A DNA stretch of 64,000 nt from the NCBI GenBank assembly GCA_021397835.1, contig JAJFZO010000094.1:10330001-10394000 (forward strand), in the 5' to 3' direction. Origin of the DNA: Moringa oleifera (lineage: Eukaryota > Streptophyta > Magnoliopsida > Brassicales > Moringaceae). The position numbers and the translations under genes are program-made. The stretch's first letter is position 1. Each line of letters starts with the position of its first letter. Positions 1 through 16,883 of this stretch are shown one piece after another. The notes under the pieces are model-generated. The model was not told where the DNA came from. It ran no database searches and was given only the letters and a program-made list of their open reading frames with translations.

Positions 1-1332
1 CATCATTGGATCGATATCTGAGCACAAAATCACATATACAATTACTCTGAGATTCATAAATAGTGTGAATTTTGCAACAGTTCATTGTTATCATGAAAGT
101 TCTACAGGGAAGAAAACTTGATTATGAATTGTGTTTACGAGAACACGAAAGATTTATAGCTATGTTGATGTGGGCATCTGAGTGCTTACGTAGCGTTGAT
201 CAACGGCTTGTACATCCACCAGACATAGCTTTCGAACACTAAAACATCAACTCCTTCCCAGCTCTTGCCATGTTTAGCAATGGAGTCCAGGCTAACCAGG
301 CGTTTATGCACTGTATGATTTGTTGCATGATCTGAAATGGACTCCACGATGAAGGGAGCCCAGTAATACTCAATTGATGCATTGTACTCCTGGACAAGAA
401 ACACAAAACGATTCAGGTTATGGCAGTTGTTTGAATTGAAGTTCTGTGGGAGTAATAATCTGTGAGGGGAAGTAAGTACCTCAGCTTTGAATATCTTCAT
501 GGGAGGAATTCTGTGGAAGGACTTCTTTCCATCAGGAATCACGGATTGCACCATACAAACCATTGATTCAAACTGGCCTCTCTGTACTGAATCTCCTATG
601 AACATCAGTCTTTTGTTCCTCAAGATGTCCAGTAACTTCAATGGATCGAACCTGGGAATTCAGAGGCAAATCATCATGTTGAAACAATTAAACACAATGC
701 ATCAAGAAGAGGGATCTTAGCACTTGAAAAGGTATCTTCTGGCTATGCTAAATATGATACTGAAAGCAAGAAAAAGAGCACTTCACAGTTTCATCAAATC
801 CTACCAGGAAAATAAGATAAAACACCCAGTAGAATCAAATGGTGCATTATCAGAGTGGATCCATCAAAATGCCAGTAATGCTAGTACTTAAAGATGCACA
901 AGGAAGCTACCTTGGCAAATTGCAGGCACTAGGCTGCCACCTCCAGTTCTGGTAGAAAGAATCAGGTCTCCCATTTCTCTGGCAAGTGGTCTGCTTGACC
1001 AAATAAGGGCAACTTCCTTCTGTGTAAAGAGGGTAAGATGCATTGTCCCACGCCCACTGTCCTTCAAACACATTGCAGCCATCCTCCATAAGGTCTTCCG
1101 GGGAAACAAACACTGGTTTTCTAATCTCATAACCTTCCTGCTTGCCATAAGACCTGAAGACATAACCCTGGTTATTCTTCAAGTTGTCAAAGATCAACCT
1201 TGCTGTTCCCAGAACAAGCAGCGATCCAAGCACTACAGGGAAGAGGGACTGAATCCGACGATCAAGTAAAGCTTGTACTGTCATTGAAACCAGGTTGATG
1301 AAACTAATTGTATGATGGGTTTTTTTTCTCAT
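1..1332 (-). CDS. Trichome birefringence-like (TBL) O-acetyltransferase, 5' part only
   Basis: TBL/PC-esterase family: Golgi type II membrane proteins that O-acetylate cell-wall polysaccharides, often xylan. Exons on the minus strand are 1332 or 1284..911, 651..480, 389..190 and 17..<1, so the C-terminal part, with the expected DxxH motif, lies beyond the left edge. All joints are GT-AG and phases agree. A hydrophobic anchor ([20 protein letters not shown]) follows a short basic stretch. The PMR5-type N-terminal block follows ([20 protein letters not shown], then WRWQP and CNLPR), and then the GDS esterase motif in [15 protein letters not shown]. Start: ATGs at 1332 and 1284 are both in frame; 1284 puts the anchor close to the N-terminus, as usual. 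The 90-bp second intron (479..390) has a length divisible by three and no in-frame stop. Closest in feel to the TBL31-TBL35 xylan group, but the member is not settled. Confidence 0.92.
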
Positions 1333-1959
1333 TTTCAGATAGATACAGTTTTTGGGAATTATTTGAAGGACTGCCTTGAGGTTCAAGCAATAGCGAAGCT
1401 AACCTCATGCAACAACCAGTTGGTGGGTTTCAAGTTTAGGTAGCAAGTTAAAAGCAAACTCACCAAAGCAGCAAACTTTAGAAGTTTGCCATTGTGAAGT
1501 GATACTCATTTTCCACTTCTAATTGTCTTTCCTTGAAAGTTTTGTGCTTGAAGAGAGGTGAAACATCAGAGTTCAAACCTTTTAAAGAGGAGATTATTAG
1601 TTGGTAGTTCTGTTCAAGTTTTTAGTATTACTTAATCTGGAAGGTTTAAATGAACCTCGGTAAAGCCTAATTTGAGAAATTTTCACCTAAATCAAGGTCC
1701 AATTCTGGATGTAAAATTTATGAATGGTTTTTTACCCAATGGGTTTACCAATACGACTTGAGAATTATGAAAAAAAAGAAAATGAAACATTACCTAAACC
1801 AAGAGAAAGGACAGTAGAAAAGGGCATCACTGCAAAAATATCTGAAGTTTACCCATCCAAAAATCTTAACAAAAGCCTCTAGACGTCCTTGCCGTCTTCT
1901 AAGTCTTGCCTGGAACTCTCTCTCTTTCTCTCTCTCTCTCTCTGAACTGCAAGCAGCAA

Positions 1960-4900
1960 ATGATAGCAAGTGGGGTGTGTGGCATTCGTGCATGTTGCTT
2001 GCACCTGCAACAACAAAAGCCCCTCCTTGCATCATTTACTCGGCGCAGGACATTCTCTAACGCCGCATGCTCCTTTTGTCTGACGAAGGACAACGAGAAC
2101 AAGAAGGAGACGGAAAAGGTGATTGTGATATCAGGGCCCACAGGGGCAGGCAAAAGCAGGCTCGCATTGGAGCTAGCGAAGCGTCTGAATGGTGAAATCA
2201 TCAGTGCTGATTCTATCCAGGTCAGTGTCGTTGGCTATGTTCAATTTTCTAATATCTTTCCGATGGTTGGTTTGTTCTTTTTGGGTGATGAGAGAATGGA
2301 GAAATGGAAGAGCAGTGCTTTTGGGACTAATTTTTTGAAGAGCAAACACTTTGAGTTGGTTTCTCCGATTGCTTAAAAAATGGAGGAAAGGGGATAAAGG
2401 GAAAGATAAAGAGTAGAGGATTTTGAATCTGCTTTTGTTTATTTCGTTCTCTTGGATTATGGTCAAAATGAGAAACTTCCTTTCTAGTAGACCCATTTAT
2501 TCTAGGACTTCTGCTTTCTGGGTCTTGAGTGAAGAAGTTCAATTGGTTTGCTGCTGTGAAGGTATAGTCCTTTATTTTCAATTAATTTAGGGAAGGAAAA
2601 AAAATTAAAAATCTAAATGACCAAAATTTTCATTATTAGTGATGCTGAGAAAGAAACACCTTCCAATCAACCGGGCTTAGCATAACTTGGTTGAGGCAGG
2701 AAATCCTGAATATAGAAGACAAATTTTAGTTTTCAAAATTGTCTCATTGTTTTTGACCTTGAAAACACAGAAGTTTCCGGCAATACACTGAAAATCTATG
2801 TAACAAACATCCAGCATTCATGGATTCAATATGGTTCGTGTTGCAGGTATATCGTGGTCTTGATGTAGGATCTGCAAAGCCTTCCATGAGTGATAGAAAG
2901 GTACCTAACTGGGACATATCATGTGTTTAATGTCTGCTTTGAGTATTGATCCCTTGCTCAAAACATCTAAAGAAGTGACAAGCCAGTGTTGCAAAGCATA
3001 ATAACTATTGGGAATGAAAGTGGCCACATTTCATCATGTTCATGATTGCCTTTTTGAGCCGCTCAGATTGTGCAGTATACACAAATGGCACGTAATATGC
3101 CTTTACTGTACTATTTATGTTTTCTTTTGCTCATTTATGACCTGGAAATAACTAAGTTTAGTGCATAATATGCCTTCATGTATATACTTAGATTTTTACC
3201 CAAATTTAATTGGTTTTATGCTGTTGATCAGATAGGTCAGACTACTTTATTGCTGATATATACAATACGTGAATGATTGAGCAAATGAGCATTTGAAATG
3301 AATAAACTAATTTGTGCCAATGTTAGATGTTGAGGTGCCTCCTTTTGCCCATGCTATATTGCATAGCCTTAATTCAGTTGCTGGATCTTGATAAAATGCT
3401 ACTTGTTTGGTAGGTGTATGTAGTTTCATAAAAACTGGTCTTTGAATCTTTGTGCAGGAAGTACCACATCATTTGGTTGATATATTGCACCCATCTGAAG
3501 GTATTTTATCTGTGTGAAAGACGATAAACATATTGCTGCTAGATGTTTAATTAAGATGATATTTCTGGTACTATGAATTTGAAAGGTTCTTTTTTCTCTT
3601 CAGTGAGAAACACTTACCATTTTATCTATTACCAGAGTACTCTGTTGGGCAGTTCTTTGACGATGCAAGGCAAGCTACTAGAGATATTCTTGACAGTGGC
3701 CGTATTCCCATAGTTACTGGTGGAACTGGATTGTACTTGCGATGGTATGTTTCTGCATATACTTTTGTAGGTGAGCTTTATTAAATTCTCACACACTCTC
3801 TCTCTCTCTCTCTGTGAGAAAACATAAGTGTACCTGTATGCAAAGTGTCTCTTATTATTATTTTCTTTTTTAGGATTATTTTTGATTTGTTACTTGTTCT
3901 GAACTGATTGTTCTACAATTTTATCCTCTGCTTTGTTTGTTTTACATGGTATAGTTGGCTGGTTGAGTGATTCATACTTAAGCAGAAGCATATCTTATCA
4001 AGTAGTAAAAAATAGTGTTTGTAACTATTGTATTTGTTTGCCTTTTGTAAGCATATGTGTCTGCTTAGTCATCTGATGAGCTTAGGATCTCTTTTGGTAC
4101 TTATAGTCTCACGCTCCATTTTGCTTTTCGATGACTTATAGTGGTGGATTGTTTGTGAGGATAAATTTTTGGTTACTGTTATTTTGTGCTTGGGGTTGAT
4201 TGTTTTTCTTTTGAAGATACGGGAAGATGAGTTGAGCTTCAAGGAAGATGCTCACCTTATCTCTTTGTTGATACTATTAGGTTGATATATGGAAAGCCAG
4301 ATGTTCCAAAAGCTTCTCCAGAAATTGCCTCTGAAGTTGATTCAGAACTTGCAGATTTACAGAGGGATGATGACTGGGATGCAGCAGTGCAGCTGGTGGT
4401 CAAGGCAGGTGATCCAAAGGCCCAGTTTTTGGCTGCCAATGATTGGTACCGTCTCCGGCGCAGCCTTGAGATAATTAAGGTTGCTCGCCCTTTATAATTG
4501 TTTGGCTATATTATAAACAATAAATTGCCTCTCTTTCTCTCTCTATATATAAATATGTTATACATACATACATATATATATACACACACACATATCTTTA
4601 TATGGGCGTGGAGAACTGCAGAAACCATGCTATTGATGTAAAGTCAAGAAATTAGATATTAAATCTTCATTAGCCATATTGCTTATCTACCTAGAGCATG
4701 TTTGCTTTTAGAACTCTCATTCTCAATCGACAGCCTGGTGAATTAACTGTTGAGAGAAACACGTATGCTTGACTTGTGTATTAGATGGTTTCTTTTTCTT
4801 CATTTGTTTTGTATTTGTGTTACCTTTACTCAGTTTATCTGTTTATATGGCAGTCTAGTGGATCTCCTCCTTCTGCTTTTCGGATACCATATGATTCTTT

Positions 4901-7593
4901 TAGAGAAAAATCTGATTCAAGTCACATACATGGCTCTCATGAGATCAACTCTTCTTCTGATGTTTCTGAGCAAATCTCACCTAATGATTTGGACTATAAT
5001 TTCATTTGTTTTTTCCTCTCGAGCCCTCGAATTGACCTTTATAGATCAATTGACTGGCGGTGTGAAGATATGCTTTCAGGTAAATAATCGTACTGACTTT
5101 AAAATATGTGTTGTACTCCAGTTCTATGTGTTCATTGGGTCTATTCATTGTGACGTGTGGATATGACATTCAACCCATATTCAGTTCAACTGGTTTGATA
5201 ATTTGTTCTCAACTGAAGGAAGTGATGGACTTTTGACCGAGGCTAGCTGTCTTCTTGATATGGGCCTTCTGCCAAATTCAAATTCTGCAACTCGAGCGAT
5301 TGGTTACAGACAAGTATATATTTTGTACTCTAGTTCCACAATTTCCATTGTGTAATGCTATGTTCAATAGAACACATAATATTCTTTCCTCTTATAGATT
5401 ATGAGTAGGAAGTTTGTGATCTCTTTCTTCCTTTTCACATGTCTAGTTGCATTCCTCATAAACTCAGTTGTCAGCTGCCTGTGCAGTATATAAGTTCTTC
5501 TTAAGAGTTACCTTAGCAATTATGATGGTAGATCTAATAAATTGCATAACTTGGCGAGAGAGAGAGAGAACAATGTATAAAGGCTAAAGTATGTCCAGCA
5601 CCTTCGCAGATGATAATTGGAAAGAATAGATAAAACCTCCTTTTGATGTTTCCATAAACCAGGTATCTTTGCAAGAAGTTTTAAATACTGTTCAGAAAAA
5701 TGCAATTTGAAAGCATTTTCATTTTCTTAGTTACTTTGGAAAAATGTTTCTGTTGTCTTGATTTTGAGTTCTGTGTACCCTTGTGTAACCTTTTTCATTG
5801 ATATGATCTTTATCTTCTTAATAACAGGCTTTATGCTTTTTAACCTGTAAATGCAAAGCATTTCATTAACTGTTTAGCTTAAAATCCAGTTGCATCTTTC
5901 AGCCACATGTTTTTCTTTTTTCTCCCTACATCTGAAATGAATATCAGAACTTGCATTCCATTTTTTTCTGCTGATCTCTTGTCTTCCTCTCTTTCCCTCT
6001 TCATTTAGTTGTTTATCTTTTCTGTTTAGGGATCGGGAGAGAAAGGAATGTACAACACTATGTAGATTGCATCTTTACTTTTCACTTGATTTCCCTGTAG
6101 ATTGCATCTTTACTTTTCACTCCCATTGCTCACATTTATTTTATATGGTACACTGTTATGCTTTATGAAATTTCAGGTAGTAATAATGGAACAGACATAT
6201 TTAATGCAGTTTGCCAATTTCAGGCAATGGAATACCTATTGAGGTGTAGGAAACAAGGGGGTTGGAGTTCTACAGCAGACTTTTTTGCTTTTTTGTCTGA
6301 ATTTCAGAAAGCATCTAGGTAATGTGTCTCTACTTTATAGTGTTATTTTGTGTTTTTATGTATCAAGGTTCAATTTGCTAGGACAGGTCTCTCGCATCTT
6401 AGTATTTATGGTACAGCCTTTCTCTATATCAAACTTGCATTCTTTAGTGCAGTAGTTGTTAAGAATGATGCTTGTACTAACTTTACGAAGAAAATGAAAT
6501 ATCACTTGCGCAACTTACCACCTGATTTGCACAATAAACTGTTTTTTTCTAAGGATGTTCCCTCTAATTCCTTTTATATATATATATATATATATATTTA
6601 TTTATAATTGAGATATCCGAGGGATCCAACTAGCAGACGAGGGACTCCTCAGGGTCTTGAACTTAACAATCAGGAAAATCTCTAGTAGCCACGAAAACCT
6701 CTAGTGACCCTGGGGGAATTCAAATAATCAAGGCTTGCTTACCAATTTGACCAGAAAATATGGTCAACGAGGAGAGTTGTTTGGTTCCTAAATCAACCTT
6801 TAAAATGTGTTACAAGAAGATGTTTGTTAGTATTCTTGTATTATATCGACGTAAATATTATAGTATTCTTCTGAACTCTATATCTGTCATCAAGTAAATT
6901 AAAATCTATCAAGTAAATTAGAGACTCTATGTGGTGCAGGAATTTTGCGAAAAGGCAGATGACCTGGTTTCGTCATGAGCCTATTTATCACTGGCTAGAT
7001 GCTTCTAAACCCCTGGTGTGCCATTTATGATTCATTTCTTTGGGTCTTTCTGGATTACTTTCTTTCATTGTTCAATACCTTCAGCAATCAGTGAACAAGC
7101 TGATGCTGGGGTTTTGAAAATGCTTGATTGAACTATTAAATTACTTCTGCCATTGATGACTTCTTCTCCCCTATAATTCTAACACTTTGAGCATCTCTTG
7201 ACCCTTTTGCCACTTTCTCCGGATCACATTTTTCGCAGGACAAGGTGCTTAAATTTGTCTATGATGCATGTCATGACCAATCTGGAACTTTAGTAGTTCC
7301 TGAATTACTAAAAATGAAGAAAGATCTATCGAACCACCGAGAGGCTTCTGAACTAAAAGCTTACCGACCCAGAAACAGGTATGCAGAAACACTTACTGTA
7401 CTGAGTATAAAGTTGTGTGTCATGCCTATCCATCATAGGAACAGAGTCATGGATCAGAATGCATTTGCCTTGGTTAGCTGAAAGATCTGTTTGAATATGA
7501 AGGCATTTCCTCAAGCGTGAAGACTGTTCTGACATTCTAGACTGGATAAAAAAGACACAAAGATTTAAGGAAGAACTTGTTCACCCTGTTTGA
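1960..7593 (+). CDS. IPT9: tRNA dimethylallyltransferase, IPT9-like, plastid-type
   Basis: Adds an isopentenyl group to A37 of tRNAs reading UNN codons; the tRNA-type IPTs are the source of cis-zeatin. Eleven exons: 1960-2220, 2847-2900, 3458-3500, 3636-3744, 4281-4479, 4854-5079, 5219-5313, 6224-6318, 6940-7015, 7239-7378, 7503-7593. They sum to 1389 nt, in frame, giving 462 aa. P-loop GPTGAGKS lies near residue 60 after VIVIS, followed by [11 protein letters not shown], then [13 protein letters not shown], the DMAPP/tRNA-binding block [13 protein letters not shown], and [13 protein letters not shown]. The first 50 residues are rich in Ser, Arg and Ala and low in acid, which fits a transit peptide. 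ATG 1960 is the first in-frame ATG; the CT run just before it would then be 5' UTR. The exon 7 acceptor at 5219 was chosen because the nearer one at 5185 gives a stop. There is no C-terminal zinc finger of the IPT2 kind, so IPT9 is preferred. Confidence 0.92.
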
Positions 7594-8648
7594 TTGCATT
7601 CTGGATTTGGTCACCTTCTGTGATGATGCATCAGCTTCTCTCCAAGGTATTGTCACTTGCTAAATTCCTTCTGGAGCTTCACTGTTTTGTCTGGCTGAAT
7701 CTTTTTCTGAAAATTATGTTCATGCGTGCAGTGGGAATGTGGGATTCAAGCACACCATTGGCAATCCAATTGTCCAAGCATTTGGAAGCCATGCAGAGGA
7801 GAGGAATTCAAACCTGAGATCACCAGAAATATAGTTTATTTGATATTGTCTGTGGCTTTTGGTAATCCTGGAATTGGATTTGGAATTGTGTTGTAAGTTT
7901 GTGAAGAGTGGATAGATCTCAAAAGCTAAGCCTATTGAAGGCACAGAATTACTTGTTCTGATTGTTGTCTGATTATTGGTACATTATAAAGAAAAATAAA
8001 TAAAATATGCTTTTTTTGCCGCATATGGGTTCCATGCAACGCCTACCATCTAATTTTCTGGCTTGATTTTTTTCCATCGGGGGGATTTCTTTTCTGCCTT
8101 TGAATTGGTGATATTATTTTTAATTATTATTAAATTAAAATTATTAAAATTTGAGCTCTAATATGAATTATTTTATAAACTATACAAGGTTTAGGAGTTT
8201 TTTAAAATATTTATAGATTGATAGTTTATTATTTTTAAAATTAAAAAATTAAAAAAAATTTGTTATTTAATAAAAATATATTTTTCAAAATGGATGTGTG
8301 TAAGATACAGGTTTTAAAAACATTTTTTAATTTAATTTAATTTAACTTTTATAATTTTAAATAAGAATATCCTTTGCATCAAAACGAATATACAATATAG
8401 TTACCTTTTTAATTTTTTTTCAAAAAAAAAAAAAAAAACAGTAGTGAGCTTTTAGTTTTCTAAAATTTTTTTGTCAGCAGCATGGGCAGTAACAGTTTCA
8501 CGGACCCGGACGGGCTGTGACCTCACTTTGGTAATAAATACCCAACTCCCGAGGATCATTGCAAAAACCCTCCTTAGCTTTCATTTCCACCATTCTCATC
8601 TTCCTTCCTCTCTCTGGAATCTGAAACCCTAGAAGAAGCTTTAGTGAA
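7594..8648 (+). other. IPT9-MDH intergenic region
   Basis: Probable IPT9 3' UTR up to AATAAATAAA near 7992, then an AT-rich block (8100-8460), then the MDH promoter and leader. An alternative last IPT9 exon after an acceptor at 7728-7731 could not be ruled in. Confidence 0.5.
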
Positions 8649-11960
<3,312 letters not shown>

Positions 11961-13729
11961 AGAAATTATTTTTGGCAGGCATTTCTTCAATAATTGTTGT
12001 ACTTGTGCTGTCAATGGCACCGGCTTTTTTGCAATTTTCAGTAGAGTAGGCCATACATGAACACTAAGTTTATCAATAATTCCCACTTGATTGGTCTGGG
12101 AGCTTACAGTGTTGGTATTGGGATGCAGAATTCATTTATAACTTAGTTCTCATTTGGTTGCTTAGTTGGGACACCCAATTCATTTATAAAATCAGAAAGT
12201 TCTGACCCCACTGGTTTATATGACTAGAATTTATAGTGTGGTGAAAAAGTATGGTTTCTTATGCATGTTTTGGATGCTTTCTGTGTTGCTTAGAATCCAC
12301 CATCATGCTTCCTGAATCTGGGTGAAAGGAATGTGGATAAAAAATGTGACGTGATTGTGCTTTTACTTTGTACTCATGTTACAAGTTAAACCCAACCACT
12401 CTCTAGGACTATGCTACTTAGACTTACTGTTAGTCATCCGGGGAAATTCATCACTACAAACCTGGGTTTTAAAGCACAAAATGAAAGTGAGTTGTGGAAC
12501 AGTTATTTTACTGCAGCCAAAAAGGGAACCTGTTAATACTATTGGTTATTATGTTACAATTTTGACAAAAAGGAACCATCAAAATAACAATAGAACTTCT
12601 GGTCTGAAGCAATTAGCTGTTTAAGGCGAAACCAGAGAATTGCAAGTCTGAACACTTCACAGAACAACCTGTAATTCAGTCCGAAGTTGAATGGTTTCCC
12701 GCATGCTACAGGCAGAATCAGCCTCCCAGCAGTTGTCTAGTGCCAGCAGAGGTTCATGTGTCAATGCCAACCACCAATCATTCAATTGCAAGGATTAAAC
12801 ATAAGGACATAGACTAGTCATCTATACAAAATAAACTAGTAAGTTCATCAGAAGGACATCTAAGTTTGAAGGTACAACAAAAAGTTTCCAATGTTACAAC
12901 CCTTCTTCTAATCACTGGGTGATTCCACCCAGGAATGTCTTACCAAAGAGGGCAATAAATGGGAAAAGAGCATCAAATGGGAAGTACAGCTGAAGCAGCC
13001 TAGAAAAACATTAAAGGTCAATGAAGGTTCAATAGAGTGAAGAGTTGCAGCAACACTGATTACAACAAGAAGAGACCGTGTAAGCATTTAACATAGTTGA
13101 CTCTGAAAATTTGAAATATATTAAAGGGCTCAGAAACTATATACTTGGTAAGGAAGGCAAAAGTTCACTATGGATGGACAAGTTCCCTGAATCTCATGAA
13201 GCCTCCAGCCAAAACTATGATGTCACTGGAAAGCTATAGAAAAATCATTTCTGAGTCCCCTGACAAGATAAAACAAGTTATCTACAACTTGGCATCTGGG
13301 CAGACTAAAATGAATGAACTACTGACAGTGGCCCATAGCCATGTCACTTTCCTCTCTGACAAGGCAAGCCATTTGTCAACCAATAAGGTACATGAAAAGA
13401 AAAAAAGGGGGTTGCATGTAATCACCATGACAAGACGTATGGCTACAACCTTGTTATTTCACAAACTAAATTGATTGATTAAGCTACCATGGGACCAATT
13501 AAAGGCCTACAACAACCTTTCACTTAATGGCATAGAACATGGATAGCACACTAAAAGTGTATATACACATCTAAAAACAAATTCAACAGAAGTGACCAAA
13601 ACTGGTTCTAAGTACTAAATTTTTCTATAAAAGACATTTCAAAGTTGACAGGCAGAATCAGCATACTATTATGAAGGATGGATGAATGTAATATATGAAT
13701 ATGATGCTCCATACCATGTTGAATTCCCT
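11961..13729. other. Convergent 3' region between MDH and GTE
   Basis: Holds the 3' ends of two genes facing each other. An open frame at 13145-13474 has no family features. No other gene is seen. Confidence 0.5.
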
Positions 13730-15974
13730 TCAACACCTAGGTGAATTGCCACCATCTGACCCATATCCAGAGGAATTATCATTTCCTGAGCCTGGATATA
13801 AAGTATCAAAGAGGATTAATGAATCTCTTATGGTCTCAATCACCCTTATAATCTGGTACGTGCAGCTAAATGAGGCAATGACAGTGAGAAGTTCAACATT
13901 TACCACTTGAAGATCCGGAGTCACTGCCAGAACTACTAGAACCACTCAGTCCACTCCAATTATCAACTTTAACTTGCTTTTTTTGTTGAACAGGAGATGT
14001 CACAACAGTTCTCTCAACTGCTTAAAAGTCCAGCAAGTTTTAGTAAATCAGTGCACAATAATTATGTTGCCATCAAGTCTGAACAAGTTAGCCTAAATCA
14101 AAACACAAGAAATCCTTGTAAGTTCATCTTCACCTGCTTCAGCTGCTTTAGGTGTCTCTGCAACAGCTGGTGCCCAATTCTGTGAATAAAAGGGAACAAA
14201 TCGGACATTAGCAAACAACTACCATGCAGAAAGACATATTTCAATAGTTAATCATTCATGGTCTTACTGTTTTCTGGATATCATGGCCAGTTTCTGCACT
14301 CGCTCGAACAGTAAGTTCAGTTTTTCTCTTGTTTTTGCTCAAGCTTTTCTTGTAATTAGTCACAAACGTATCAAGTTCCCAAAGTGTCTCTGCATCAACA
14401 CTATCAATATCCACCTCAATCTCATCATCCTTCTGAAAAAGCCCTGGATTTCTCTTCCTTATAATCTGGACAATGTTGTCTAATTTCTCTGAAGGCAAAT
14501 TCTGAAGATTAATGCTGAGTCTCTGCTTCTCTTCATAAGTCATATCCCTCTTTACAGTATCCTTTGCCTTAGGCTTCTTCGGAGCTGGTGTTCTAACCAC
14601 ATGAGCAGAACTCATAGTTTTTGATCTGGAATCCACAGGCATTGTCATAGATTCTGCTCTCTCCAATATCCTATTTTCTACAAATCGGGGATCAGGAGGA
14701 GGGGCAGGAGTAGGAGCAGCCACAGGTGCCAGAGCAGGAGGAGCAGGTGCTCTTCTTGAAGCAGGCATTAGCAAACCAACATCATGACCAGCTTCAAACC
14801 TCTTATTAAGATTATGCTCAGCCTCTATAGTATTCCATTTCTCTGCAAATATATTTGACAATTCCTCTGCCATATAATGCACATCCTGCCCTTTTGGATT
14901 ATACAACATTGCATTACTAAACGTAAGTCTGACATCCTCCGCAAACTCCTTAGCTGACTTATACCAATTTTTGCTCAACCGACTCTTGACCGTTCCCAAG
15001 TCCATTGGGTGCTTTACAATCAGGTAATAATCATGTAACCCAAGCTTCTTCACATCCACAGGCTCATTAAACACCCATCCAAACTTATGCTTCATTAACT
15101 TAGCTAGTAAATTATTACAACTCTTGAACAATTTACTGGAACCATTATCCAACCCAAAACCTTCGTGACCACAACCACCACTATCACCATCCCTCTTCCC
15201 TCCAATACTGGACTTGAACATCTTGCTGCTCTCTGCAGGATTTAACTTCTCCTTGCCGAGAACAAAATAGGAATCCTTATAATACTGATTAGCCTTCGGG
15301 GTTCTCTTCTCTTTCTCCACAAATTCATCGCCACCACCATAGCCACTACCATGATTCTGACTGTTCTCTGCTGCTATTGATACACTTAACCCCCTGTAGG
15401 GCCGGGAATTTGCAGGTCCCACAGACCCTACTTCGGAATTCACTCTCACTCCACTCAGGACATTATCGACGACCATCTCATTTGCAGAAAACTGAGAATG
15501 GTTACGGCTATTACCGTATCCAGTAACCTGAACTTCTTTAGCTTCCAGTCTCTTCACCAAGCTCCTCACTTGATCAAGCTCGCTTACTAACCTCCTCTTC
15601 AAGCCTCTAACCTCGAACTTCGACACCGAATTCATGCTTATCTTCACCCGGTTATCGAGCTTGGAGTAGCCTGGGATTCCGCTGCCAACATTGGTGCCGA
15701 TATGAGCGCCTAGTTGCACGAGGTCGTGACTCGACGAATCATCTGAAGCCACGGCCTCGAAGCCCGAAACAAGTGGAGGCCGCTGTTGCGAGTTGTTATC
15801 ATCGGTGGTGGTGGCCAGGGTTTGCTGTGAGAAATTTTGATGGGCGTCATCGCCGGAATTTTTGGACTTGTTGTGGTTTTTCCGGGTATAGACTTTGTTG
15901 TTGTTATTACTGCTCCTTACCCATCTTTGCTTCTCTCTCAAATCTTCACCACCTGGCATTTTGCCTGAAGCCAT
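13730..15974 (-). CDS. GTE-type BET bromodomain transcription factor
   Basis: Reads acetyl-lysine on histones and couples chromatin to transcription; nuclear. Four exons on the minus strand: 15974-14268, 14179-14134, 14017-13904, 13791-13730. Total 1929 nt, giving 642 aa. The long first exon encodes an Asn/Ser/Lys-rich N-terminus, a short helix with KRRLVSELDQVRSLVKRLEAKE at about 126-147, a bromodomain at about 285-385 and a Pro/Ala linker (about 408-428). The bromodomain has FNEPVDVKKLGLHDYY and NAMLYNPKGQDVHYMAEEL; the conserved acetyl-lysine Asn is the one in LYNP. The NET domain runs at about 476-546 (MTYEEKQRLSINLQNLPSEK, then IDIDSVDAETLWELD-like). The three small exons add an acidic Ser-rich tail ending SGYGSDGGNSPRC, typical of plant GTEs. 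Phase continuity across all three introns supports the tail. Member within GTE2/3/4/5 is not fixed. Confidence 0.95.
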
Positions 15975-16883
15975 TCATGTAAAAATACTAAATCAAACCC
16001 TAATATGGATTTCTCACCCTTCAGTCAACGAAAGCCAACAAATCAAATTTGGGTCTGTGAACTGTAGCCACTCGCAGAGGAATGAAACGAAAATAAACAA
16101 AAAGGAAGTTAAATTGGACTTAGGAGGGTCAGGTTTTGTTAGGGTTTTTGATCGGATTGTGTGGAACCATGGATTTTGAGTGGTGAAGTAACGTATTTGG
16201 CACAAAGAATTGATTTTTTTGGGTTGCAGAGATAAACCCTAGAAATCTACAGACCGATCCACGGACATTGCGCCCTGATGATTCCCTCATGATCTCTGTG
16301 TGTGTTCTAGTCAGGTTTCAGTGACGGGCTCCAGCAACTGAGAGACTCGTCAAACACACGCGCCACAGAGCGAATGAGAGACAAAGAACGGAAGTACGTA
16401 AGATTTTCTGTCCATGTCAGCCGGGTCCTGCGTGTAGAGGTCGACGCGGCTCAAGTTAGGTTCAATTTCAGTTTTAAACGGTTGATTTAGAGTACAATGT
16501 TAGAATTAATGGAAATTTAAATAATTAAATTTTAATTAAAATTTTATTTAAATTTGATTTAAATTCAAAATAAATTTATTTTTTATATTTTAAATATTTT
16601 TATTAAAAAATCAAATGATCATTTTATTTTTATTAATATATTTAAAATTAAATTAAATTATATATTTTTTTATTTTAAATTATTTTACATTTTTTAATGA
16701 ATTTAAATAAAAATTTGAAACCATTAGAATACTTTGTTTCGATTTAAATTTTTTATAAATTATAATCAAATTATATTTAAAATTAAAATTATTATAATAA
16801 ATTTAATTTAATTTAATTATTAAAATTATGATTCAATTTAATTTATTAGTTTGAGTCAAATCATATTGATTATTGTCTATATC

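Noticed and set aside
5185..5218. Nearer acceptor for IPT9 exon 7
   Set aside because: It gives a stop within five codons; the acceptor before 5219 restores phase and the family sequence.
7731..7820. Possible extra last exon of the IPT9-like gene after a TGCAG acceptor
   Set aside because: The frame from exon 11 already ends at a natural C-terminus (7593) and no donor before it is convincing; left as 3' UTR.
13145..13474. 109-codon frame between MDH and GTE
   Set aside because: No recognisable domain and located in the convergent 3' region.
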